Positions 1 through 5,118 of a stretch of 23,758 nucleotides of DNA are shown piece after piece. The position numbers were made by a program, and so were the translations under genes. The stretch covers positions 1 to 23,758 of IMG/VR virus record IMGVR_UViG_3300028025_001228. One strand, written 5' to 3'. The notes beneath the pieces are model-generated. The model saw only the letters and a list, made by a program, of their open reading frames with translations. It was not told the origin of the DNA and made no database searches. Every line of letters begins with the position of its first letter. Within the stretch, counting starts at the first letter, position 1. The DNA comes from a virus.

Positions 1-7
1 ATCTCAT
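1..7 (-). CDS. First codons of a leftward gene leaving the window
   Basis: On the minus strand an ATG begins at base 7 and reads Met-Arg before the window ends. It is preceded by the Shine-Dalgarno-like AAAGGAA at 5-bp spacing, the same arrangement as the rightward gene at 479. Only the start is visible, so no product can be named. It is called a gene because its ribosome-binding site and start codon are an exact mirror copy of those at 464-485. Confidence 0.45.
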
Positions 8-22
8 GATGTTCCTTTACTG
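1..22. repeat. Left arm of a 22-bp perfect inverted repeat
   Basis: Bases 1-22 are the exact reverse complement of 464-485. The arm contains the ribosome-binding site AAAGGAA and the ATGAGA start of the leftward gene. The match stops at base 23 and may continue beyond the left edge of the window. Confidence 0.9.
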
Positions 23-60
23 CAACATTGTGCTGCATGGTTTGCGTGGCTTTGTGCTTT

Positions 61-107
61 GTGAGTCATTGTGAGTCATGACCTTTTCATAACTCACGTT
101 GACTCAC
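61..107. promoter_or_regulatory. Four-half-site symmetric operator or iteron array
   Basis: GTGAGTCAT occurs at 61-69 and 71-79, exactly 10 bp apart. The reversed word ACTCAC occurs at 92-97 and 102-107, again 10 bp apart. All four half-sites are symmetric about base 84. One-helical-turn spacing with dyad symmetry is what a cooperative dimeric DNA-binding protein would use. Single related words recur at 141-149 (GTGGGTCAT) and 299-307 (GTAGGTCAT). The binding protein is unknown. Confidence 0.6.
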
Positions 108-298
108 GCGGAAAAGGCACGAACTTTGTGCACGCGGTTTGTGGGTCATGTGTGCAGTCGTGGGCGGTACTTTCAAGCGCGCCCAGAACGGCGTGCCTTA
201 CACAAACTTACACACACATATTTTTTTTGAGTTATAAGAAAACACTACTCACAACAACACACAATAAGATTTTTTCCTTTATTTATATGGCTTTGAGC

Positions 299-350
299 GT
301 AGGTCATCAAGGCACGTTTTCGCTACCCACGCAGATACACATTGACCTAC
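299..350. repeat. 8-bp inverted repeat GTAGGTCA / TGACCTAC
   Basis: GTAGGTCA at 299-306 and its complement at 343-350 are separated by 36 bp. Both are variants of the GTGAGTCA word of the array at 61-107, so they may be distal binding sites of the same protein. The separation suits looping or paired operators better than a transcript hairpin. Confidence 0.5.
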
Positions 351-355
351 ACTTT

Positions 356-379
356 ATGCAAATTTTGCATAATTGCAAA
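356..379. promoter_or_regulatory. Overlapping TTGCA palindromes upstream of the early promoter
   Basis: ATGCAA-ATT-TTGCAT (356-370) overlaps TTTGCA-TAAT-TGCAAA (364-379). Both are near-perfect dyads. Further TTGCA words follow at 386 and 396, the latter inside the -35 box. The cluster lies just upstream of the proposed early promoter and could be an operator. No binding protein is identified. Confidence 0.4.
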
Positions 380-395
380 TAAATGCTTGCACGCC

Positions 396-424
396 TTGCA
401 AAGTGTAAAAGAATCTGTTACAGT
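396..424 (+). promoter_or_regulatory. Probable sigma70 early promoter with extended -10
   Basis: TTGCAA (396-401) and TACAGT (419-424) are separated by 17 bp, and the -10 is preceded by TGT, an extended -10 element. Transcription would start near 431, giving a leader of about 47 bases before the ATG at 479. It is the best promoter match in the control region and faces the early operon. An alternative pair, TTGACC (342) with CATAAT (368), has a 20-bp spacer and is less likely. Confidence 0.55.
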
Positions 425-463
425 ACACGCACTGGCACAAAAAGGCCGGTAAAACCTAAACTA

Positions 464-485
464 CAGTAAAGGAACATCATGAGAT
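464..485. repeat. Right arm of the 22-bp perfect inverted repeat
   Basis: These bases are the exact reverse complement of 1-22 and carry the ribosome-binding site and ATGAGAT start of the first rightward early gene. Just upstream, 14 bases at 456-469 (CTAAACTACAGTAA) recur on the minus strand in front of the gene starting at 7688. Confidence 0.9.
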
Positions 486-676
486 TCGCTTTTATTCCTA
501 AGGCTCAATACACAATCGGGCAAATTATCCAAGTTCATGGGTGCGAAATGCGCGTTGAAAGTTTTACACACACTGGGCGCAATTTGATCGCGTGCACTTT
601 AGACGGCGCGCCTAAGTTTCAACGCGTCGCGTGCATCTGTACCGATTCGCCCGCGATCCAAGGGGTGACAGCATGA
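479..676 (+). CDS. Early protein of unknown function, 65 aa
   Basis: This is the first gene of the rightward early operon. AAAGGAA five bases before the ATG is a good ribosome-binding site and fixes the start. The protein is small, with no signal peptide or membrane segment, and has three Cys (in GCEMR and ACICTD) that form no obvious metal site. The stretch YTIGQIIQVHGCEMRVESF looks like a small beta-rich domain. I recognise no family. Its stop overlaps the next start as ATGA. First position behind the early promoter suggests strong early expression and perhaps a host-directed role; that is inference. Confidence 0.8.
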   Translation: MRFAFIPKAQYTIGQIIQVHGCEMRVESFTHTGRNLIACTLDGAPKFQRVACICTDSPAIQGVTA

Positions 677-810
677 CTTATTTCAACGCGGGACACCCTA
701 AAGGCACAATTTGCGTTTTGCGTCAATGCGCGGGCACATGGCACGCGTTAGCGTTACCCGTTACCGCATGGCGCGAATATAACGGCGCGTTTTCAATCTG
801 GAGGCCGTAA
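673..810 (+). CDS. Small early protein, 45 aa
   Basis: The ATG overlaps the previous stop in an ATGA, and AAGGGG lies nearby as ribosome-binding site. The frame stays open to a TAA at 808-810. The peptide begins MTYFNAGHPKGTICVLRQ, has two Cys and four Trp-containing turns, and no membrane segment. It fills the space between its neighbours without a gap, which is the main argument that it is real. No family recognised and no function assigned. Confidence 0.7.
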   Translation: MTYFNAGHPKGTICVLRQCAGTWHALALPVTAWREYNGAFSIWRP

Positions 811-813
811 GTT

Positions 814-960
814 ATGAAAACCGCATCATGGGTAATTGTTGACAAACAAACAGGCGCGGCTTTGTTTGAGACGTTTCAAGCCTCAATCATTGCCAAGATC
901 AACACCGCGCGTTATGAGGCGGTGCCAATTCTCACTTACTTGCAAGGGCTAAATAAATGA
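814..960 (+). CDS. Conserved small phage protein, 48 aa (MKT...WVIVDKQTG type)
   Basis: A GGAGG ribosome-binding site lies about ten bases before the ATG. The sequence reads WVIVDKQTGAALFETF, then INTARYEAVPILTYL. From memory this pattern (WVIV-K-TG-A-FET ... VPI--YL) is common as a small hypothetical protein in phages of proteobacteria; its function is not known to me. It looks like a single small alpha/beta domain. The stop overlaps the following start (ATGA). It opens with ATGAAAAC, as do three other genes of this operon. Confidence 0.8.
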   Translation: MKTASWVIVDKQTGAALFETFQASIIAKINTARYEAVPILTYLQGLNK

Positions 961-1052
961 AACACGCTATTTATGACATTCTCGCCGCCGTAGTTATCGG
1001 CTTACTTTTAACCGTGGGCGCGTTAGCCTACTTTGACATTCTTTGGAGTTAA
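957..1052 (+). CDS. Single-span membrane peptide, 31 aa
   Basis: The start overlaps the previous stop (ATGA) and the frame closes at TAA 1050-1052. The peptide is MKHAIYD followed by a hydrophobic segment, ILAAVVIGLLLTVGALAYF, and a short tail DILWS. This is one transmembrane helix with a basic or neutral N-terminus, so probably N-in. It fills the space before the gene at 1055 exactly. No family recognised. It could be an early inner-membrane effector, but nothing beyond topology supports that. Confidence 0.7.
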   Translation: MKHAIYDILAAVVIGLLLTVGALAYFDILWS

Positions 1053-1054
1053 TC

Positions 1055-1387
1055 ATGACCGATCTTTTTCAAAACTTTCAGGGCGCGGACATTGATCGCC
1101 TTGTTCTATGTATTCAAGCCGCCCGCGCAGCCGGTTTAAGTATTGATAAATACACCTCCGCCGGTGTTAATGACAATTCTGGCAATGTTTGGCTCGCGTC
1201 TGAAGATTGGACGGGGTGCGTTTATTGCTCAATCGGTTTTGACGTTCAATGGAACTTTTCTTGCATGAATTGCGGCGAAGAGTATGACTTTGACAGTTAT
1301 GCGGAAATGATTGAATTTGAGCGCGCTCAATATGAAAAGCATGGCAGCGAGTGCGACGCCTGCGCCACTGAGACGGAGGCAGCATGA
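1055..1387 (+). CDS. Early protein with three CxxC pairs, 110 aa
   Basis: Start chosen at 1055 because GGAG at 1044-1047 is correctly spaced; an in-frame ATG at 1043 lies inside the previous gene. The N-terminal half (DIDRLVLCIQAARAAGL) looks helical. The C-terminal half has CxxC pairs at residues 55/58, 70/73 and 100/103, the middle one being CMNCGEEYDF, which suggests zinc binding. The C-terminus is acidic. It overlaps the next gene by ATGA. No named family recognised; a nucleic-acid or host-protein binding role is possible for such small zinc proteins but unproven. Confidence 0.8.
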   Translation: MTDLFQNFQGADIDRLVLCIQAARAAGLSIDKYTSAGVNDNSGNVWLASEDWTGCVYCSIGFDVQWNFSCMNCGEEYDFDSYAEMIEFERAQYEKHGSECDACATETEAA

Positions 1388-1599
1388 AAACATCAGAACA
1401 TTTCGCCCTTGATGAGTGGCTGTCTTATTTTCCAGACGACTTGACCTATGACGAAATTATTGCCATTTTGCGCGACCCTGAAAACTCATGGTGTCACGAT
1501 GATATTTCAGTTTGGGAAACAGTCGAGGACTGCACCTTAGATCAAGTCGCCGGTTTTATTGAAAGCACAAAGAAACATTTTGAAAGAGTAACAACATGA
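1384..1599 (+). CDS. Acidic early protein, 71 aa
   Basis: The GGAGGCAGC just before the ATG is a strong ribosome-binding site, and the start overlaps the previous stop. The protein is acidic (DEWLSYFPDDLTYDEIIAIL and SVWETVEDCTLDQVAGFIES), mostly helical in appearance, with no membrane segment. Small acidic early proteins in phages are often inhibitors that bind host DNA-binding proteins, but no specific homology is recognised. The stop overlaps the next start. Confidence 0.8.
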   Translation: MKTSEHFALDEWLSYFPDDLTYDEIIAILRDPENSWCHDDISVWETVEDCTLDQVAGFIESTKKHFERVTT

Positions 1600-1763
1600 A
1601 AACACTCACACACGCCCAGATCAACGCGTTGAACCACGCCTTAGAACTTGCCCGCTATTTTGTAGAGGAACACGAGGGCAGCATTACGGAGGAACAATGG
1701 CAAACCGATAAAAAACGCTATGAAACCGCGTTAAAAATTGTGCAACGACTGGAGGCAGTATGA
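1596..1763 (+). CDS. Helical early protein, 55 aa
   Basis: The ATG overlaps the previous stop (ATGA) with only a weak AAAGAG upstream. The sequence MKTLTHAQINALNHALELARYFVEEHEG continues into an ITEEQWQTDKKRYETALKIVQ helix, so two amphipathic helices separated by a short turn are likely. That would fit a small helical-hairpin protein. It ends at TGA 1761-1763, inside the next ribosome-binding/start module. No family recognised. Confidence 0.72.
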   Translation: MKTLTHAQINALNHALELARYFVEEHEGSITEEQWQTDKKRYETALKIVQRLEAV

Positions 1764-1927
1764 AAACTTTTGAAGTTTGTTTTAAATATGAGACTTGGGC
1801 AAATTACACCGTAGAGGCGCAAGATCAAACAGAGGCCGAGAATATCGCCCTTGGCATGCTCCAGCGCGATGAGGGCGACTATTTGCACACGGGCGAATGG
1901 ACTGACACGACAGTGGAGGAAATATGA
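1760..1927 (+). CDS. Small early protein, 55 aa
   Basis: A strong GGAGGCAGT precedes the ATG, nearly identical to the module before the gene at 1384. The protein starts MKTFEVCFKYETWANYTVEAQD and continues QTEAENIALGMLQ, a beta-strand pair followed by a helix. This layout loosely resembles DpnD/PcfM-like small domains, but the resemblance is only structural guesswork. The stop overlaps the next start (ATGA). Confidence 0.72.
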   Translation: MKTFEVCFKYETWANYTVEAQDQTEAENIALGMLQRDEGDYLHTGEWTDTTVEEI

Positions 1928-2136
1928 CTTACGAAGTGCAAACCTTTATGGCCTTTGGTAATTGGGAGAACACATGGACAGACAACGACGGCACGCCCAG
2001 CCAATTTGAGAATTACACCGAGGCCGCAGCCGAACTTGCGGAGTTTTTGGATGACTTGGCATCTGCCGCCGAACGCAACTTTTTAGCCGACTTTAGCCCC
2101 TTAGATTATAGGATTGTAAAAAATGATTACCTTTGA
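1924..2136 (+). CDS. Acidic early protein, 70 aa
   Basis: GGAGG lies seven bases upstream of the ATG, which overlaps the previous stop. The protein begins MTYEVQTFMAFGNWENTW and contains a helix YTEAAAELAEFLDDLASAAE. The beta-then-helix arrangement is like that of the preceding 55-residue protein, so the two could be distant paralogues. It overlaps the next gene by 14 bases. No function assigned. Confidence 0.78.
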   Translation: MTYEVQTFMAFGNWENTWTDNDGTPSQFENYTEAAAELAEFLDDLASAAERNFLADFSPLDYRIVKNDYL

Positions 2137-2530
2137 ACACCACGGCATAACCGTAAAATGCAAACCCGAGAACGCGATGCAATACCGCGCCGCTATGGAT
2201 AAGCCGCCCAAGGCCAAAGCCGTTAGCGAAAAGCGGGGCTATCCGATTTTTGTGCAAGGCATGAGCACCGCTTCTTATGTGTCTCAGTTTAACGGTCAGT
2301 TTAACGGTTGGCAGCACAAAGTCGCCCACGATTGCCCAAACTACTACAACCCCGCGCCTATGCTGGACGCCACAACGCCCGAAGTTTGGGAGGAACCGGA
2401 CGCCGATTATGTGCCAACAATCAAGGCGCGCAAGATCACGCCCAAACAAGCCATTGTGCAAGCCCTTGAAGCCCTCAAGGCGGGCGACATGGACACGGCT
2501 CAATGTATCCTGACGGAGGCGCTTAAATGA
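2123..2530 (+). CDS. Early protein of unknown function, 135 aa
   Basis: This is the largest early protein. AGGA upstream serves as a modest ribosome-binding site. The N-terminus (ITFEHHGITVKCKPENAMQY) looks like a beta hairpin plus helix. The middle is rich in aromatic and Asn residues and includes a QFNGQFNG duplication. The C-terminal part (TPKQAIVQALEALKAGDMDTA) is a helical repeat-like segment. No membrane segment and no family recognised. It ends in an ATGA overlap with the next gene. Confidence 0.8.
   Translation: MITFEHHGITVKCKPENAMQYRAAMDKPPKAKAVSEKRGYPIFVQGMSTASYVSQFNGQFNGWQHKVAHDCPNYYNPAPMLDATTPEVWEEPDADYVPTIKARKITPKQAIVQALEALKAGDMDTAQCILTEALK
2285..2308 (+). repeat. 12-bp perfect tandem duplication inside a gene
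   Basis: CAGTTTAACGGT occurs at 2285-2296 and again at 2297-2308, encoding QFNG twice. The repeat is in frame, so copy-number slippage would lengthen or shorten the protein by four residues without a frameshift. Confidence 0.9.
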
Positions 2531-2724
2531 ACCAAACCATTGCCGAGGCGCTTGCGCCTTTTCGCCCGTTGACCTATACCGAGCATTATTACGTTGACTT
2601 AGGTTATCGTTACGAACTAGGCAAGGCCAATGAACACGAATACAAACGGGCGCAGGCCGAGGGCGCGGAGGCGCGTCGATTGCTTAACCGAGGCGCGATG
2701 GAGGCCATGATGAGGGCTTATTGA
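2527..2724 (+). CDS. Early protein, 65 aa
   Basis: GGAGG precedes the ATG, which overlaps the previous stop. The protein reads MNQTIAEALAPFRPLTYTEHY, then DLGYRYELGKANEHEYKRAQ and a basic helical tail EARRLLNRGAMEAMMRAY. It is probably a small helical protein. No family recognised. Its stop forms a TGATG overlap with a 19-residue membrane peptide. Confidence 0.78.
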   Translation: MNQTIAEALAPFRPLTYTEHYYVDLGYRYELGKANEHEYKRAQAEGAEARRLLNRGAMEAMMRAY

Positions 2725-2783
2725 TGGTTTTAATTATTGCGCTTATACTGGCAGCACTGATTGCCATCCTTCTTGATTTATAG
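2724..2783 (+). CDS. 19-residue membrane peptide, last early gene
   Basis: The frame starts at the TGATG overlap with the preceding gene and ends with TAG at 2781-2783, eight bases before the terminator stem. The whole peptide, MVLIIALILAALIAILLDL, is one hydrophobic helix with a single acidic residue near its end. AGGG lies about ten bases upstream. Translational coupling and exact fit between gene and terminator support it. A membrane-active or toxin-like role is possible, but only hydrophobicity is seen. Confidence 0.6.
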   Translation: MVLIIALILAALIAILLDL

Positions 2784-2790
2784 AAGTTCA

Positions 2791-2819
2791 AAGCCCCTAG
2801 AAATAGGGGCTTTTTTTTT
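2791..2819 (+). terminator. Strong intrinsic terminator of the early operon
   Basis: A 9-bp stem (2791-2799 with 2804-2812) closes a GAAA tetraloop and runs straight into nine T residues (2811-2819). It stops rightward early transcripts. Read leftwards the same stem is followed by only three T, so it may also weakly end the convergent replication operon, whose last stop codon lies at 2818-2820. Confidence 0.92.
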
Positions 2820-5118
2820 ATTTAACTAAGCGAACCAAAGACGCGATTTTAGACTCAGGCATTGACTGCACCATGTCGCGCAGTTCTGACTTGCCACGGT
2901 TGACCATGTCAGGCGCGGCGTAGATGTGCTTTTTAGTCGTATGCGCCCGCGACTTGAGCAAGCCCATATCAACCCAGCCCGCCTCACGAAACGCGTGCAG
3001 CAAGGCCGCCACGGGCAGTTTCATACCCGTAGGGGCTTGACCAGTCAGGCGGTCACAAACTGACTGCCAAGGGCCACCGAGCACGCCGGAGGCAAACTCA
3101 CCGATACGCGAGCGCATCATCTCGACAAGGAACGACTCAGCACCACTCATGCCCGTCTCGACCATGATGGCCTTGGCCTCAGTCATTGGAGGCGCAGCAC
3201 CGGCGTTAAATGCGGAGACGTCACGGGCGGCAAGCCACGCCGCCGCCGCCGCAAACCCGCCGGACTTGTACCACGCCCACATGCGGGCGGCGACCTCAGA
3301 GTCCATGCAAAAGGCGTTAGACCACAAAACGAACCACCGGCGGTCATTCGAGGGAATAGTGATCGCCATGCGCTCATTCGAAAACGCAACCACTTGCAAA
3401 CGGTTGACGGCTTCATAAGGTGCTAGACCCTTGCGCTGAATAGACAAGAACTCAGGGGGCGCGGCGATCACGGGCTTCAAACTGTTCTCAAGCGCGCGGC
3501 GATCTGACGCCTCGGGCTGGCGCAGCTCGTTAATAATGAGCACCTCACACTCAAGGTGATAACCCCAAGGGGTTGACAAGTCTTTATTGTCCAGCTTCTT
3601 GACGTTGGCAAGCGAGTCACCGCCCATTGCCCAAAAGAACGGTGCCCACATGGTGTCCTTGCCTGAGCCTGGGTGACCGCCATGCAGCACCGCGTGATTG
3701 ATTTTCTTATTTGGATGCTGAATTTTAAACGCCATCACGTTCAGGACGTGCTCACGCTCAATGTCGTCAGGAATCATGCGCTCAACGTGGTCAAGCCACG
3801 GCGTAGGGTCAACACCCTTAGCCACGGGCGGGCGGGCATCGCGCCAGCGATTGCCGTAAACCAAACCCTCACGGGCGCAAAGGATGGTCTCACCGGGGGC
3901 GTAAGTCACGCCCACAAGGGTTTTTGCACCTTTGCCTTGACGATTCTCATCAAAGCAAACAGACGCTTCAATCTTGCGTTTGACGTTGTTGATTGACCGG
4001 CAGTTAAGGTGACGAAACAATGCGTTAAAAGTACCACGCCCAATTTCACGGCGGTCTTGCATGTCAAAGTAAGAGTCATCGTCTTGGATGTATGCAAAAC
4101 GTTCCCACCAACCATCTTTTTCAATACGCCCAAGTTCCTTACGCTCGACTTCAGCGATGATCGCCGCCGCTGCGTCAGGGTAAGCCTCATTAGGCGTCAG
4201 TTTGGAAAGTGCCATATCCATCGCCGAGGCCAACAGTTCCTCACGCAAGCCGGGCGCATGCTTAGGGCCGCCGTTGTCTGACACCCACTGCAAAAACAGC
4301 GACGAGCCAAAGTCAACGCAGTGGCTGTGCAGGCAGCAGTACGCACGATTAGCGGGCATGTAACGGCCTTCTGGGTTGCCGTCGGTATGCTCGGCTGAGT
4401 TGGGGCACATCACGCCCGCCCAGCCCTCTTGATTGGGTTTAGACAGTAGCAGACCCTGACCAGACAGCCACGCCATCACATCGTCAGCACCATCATCTGA
4501 CAAGCGGATGGGACGCACGCCCACTGAGTCAGCAGGCGCGGGCACCACGTCCAAGGCAGCGCAAATCTGCTCAAGCGTAAAGTCACGCGATGGGTGAAAC
4601 TCCACCAACTTAGCGGCGAAGTTGTTGCGGTCAGGCTTCAAGTTGATCGAGCCGGGTATGCGAAAGTTGCGCACGGCGTTGATCGCACCCTTGTCGGTGT
4701 AGCCGGCGTCGGCTATCGCTTTAATGGCCGCGCTGAAGTCGGCCTTTGTGGGCTGTTCTGAGAAAGCATAGCCCCACTGATATGACCCTTCAGACGTTTC
4801 GATCTTCCACGTCGGCTCAAGTGGCGGGATGGCCGCCTTGGTGCCCACATCGTCCAGCACCATCACCAGCACATACTCACAGTTAACCGCTGACGCTGAG
4901 ACGTGGCCGTCTTTAAAACGGTCGATGATAAAGCTGGCCGTGTTGCCATAAATTGCCCAGTCGGGTTTGATCTTGGTCGTTGGCAACATAGCCGGCCATG
5001 TGCATTTGATCGCGCCATCTGCATGGAATTGCAGTTCTTTGCCGATGGGCTTCTGGCGCACGATCAGCGCAGTCTCACCCTCGGGTGCCAAGGAAATTAA
5101 AAAATCAAGAAAGTTCAT
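2818..5118 (-). CDS. Primase-helicase: AEP-type primase domain fused to SF3 helicase
   Basis: A 766-residue replication protein. The N-terminal 190 residues resemble RepB-like archaeo-eukaryotic primases: VLDDVGTK at 87-94 with the expected acidic pair, WKIETSEG at 104-111, and a NFRIPGSINLK stretch near 151. A Cys/His cluster at 238-267 (MCPN..H, then CCLHSHC) may bind zinc. The C-terminal half is an SF3-type helicase of the DUF5906 kind: Walker A GGHPGSGKDT (480-489), acidic VLIINE (526-531), sensor AFSNE (578-582) and Arg finger region NDRRW (591-595). It should prime and unwind DNA at the fork. It overlaps the polymerase stop by ATGA, so the two are translationally coupled. Confidence 0.9.
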   Translation of the reverse strand: MNFLDFLISLAPEGETALIVRQKPIGKELQFHADGAIKCTWPAMLPTTKIKPDWAIYGNTASFIIDRFKDGHVSASAVNCEYVLVMVLDDVGTKAAIPPLEPTWKIETSEGSYQWGYAFSEQPTKADFSAAIKAIADAGYTDKGAINAVRNFRIPGSINLKPDRNNFAAKLVEFHPSRDFTLEQICAALDVVPAPADSVGVRPIRLSDDGADDVMAWLSGQGLLLSKPNQEGWAGVMCPNSAEHTDGNPEGRYMPANRAYCCLHSHCVDFGSSLFLQWVSDNGGPKHAPGLREELLASAMDMALSKLTPNEAYPDAAAAIIAEVERKELGRIEKDGWWERFAYIQDDDSYFDMQDRREIGRGTFNALFRHLNCRSINNVKRKIEASVCFDENRQGKGAKTLVGVTYAPGETILCAREGLVYGNRWRDARPPVAKGVDPTPWLDHVERMIPDDIEREHVLNVMAFKIQHPNKKINHAVLHGGHPGSGKDTMWAPFFWAMGGDSLANVKKLDNKDLSTPWGYHLECEVLIINELRQPEASDRRALENSLKPVIAAPPEFLSIQRKGLAPYEAVNRLQVVAFSNERMAITIPSNDRRWFVLWSNAFCMDSEVAARMWAWYKSGGFAAAAAWLAARDVSAFNAGAAPPMTEAKAIMVETGMSGAESFLVEMMRSRIGEFASGVLGGPWQSVCDRLTGQAPTGMKLPVAALLHAFREAGWVDMGLLKSRAHTTKKHIYAAPDMVNRGKSELRDMVQSMPESKIASLVRLVK

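Larger units (their letters stand above)
8..478. promoter_or_regulatory. Intergenic control region between divergent early genes
   Basis: About 470 bases hold no credible gene. The region is A/T-rich in its right half and is filled with short repeats. Words close to GTGAGTCAT lie at 61, 71, 141 and 299, with reversed copies ending at 97, 107, 252 and 350. Overlapping TTGCA palindromes lie at 356-379, followed by a promoter at 396-424. It separates two divergent transcription units, so it is the likely site of early-gene control and possibly of replication initiation. That role is inferred from structure and position only. Confidence 0.75.

Noticed and set aside
342-373. Alternative early promoter TTGACC with CATAAT
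   Set aside because: Both boxes are good singly, but the spacer is 20 bp; the pair at 396-424 has 17 bp and an extended -10.
71-382. Open frame of 103 residues in the control region
   Set aside because: It runs through the repeat array and A/T-rich spacer, starts within a GTGAGTCATG repeat, lacks a ribosome-binding site, and codes for a low-complexity Thr/His/Leu mix.
2093-2503. 136-residue antisense frame over the 135-residue early gene
   Set aside because: The sense frame is coupled to its neighbours on both sides; the antisense one has no ribosome-binding site or promoter.
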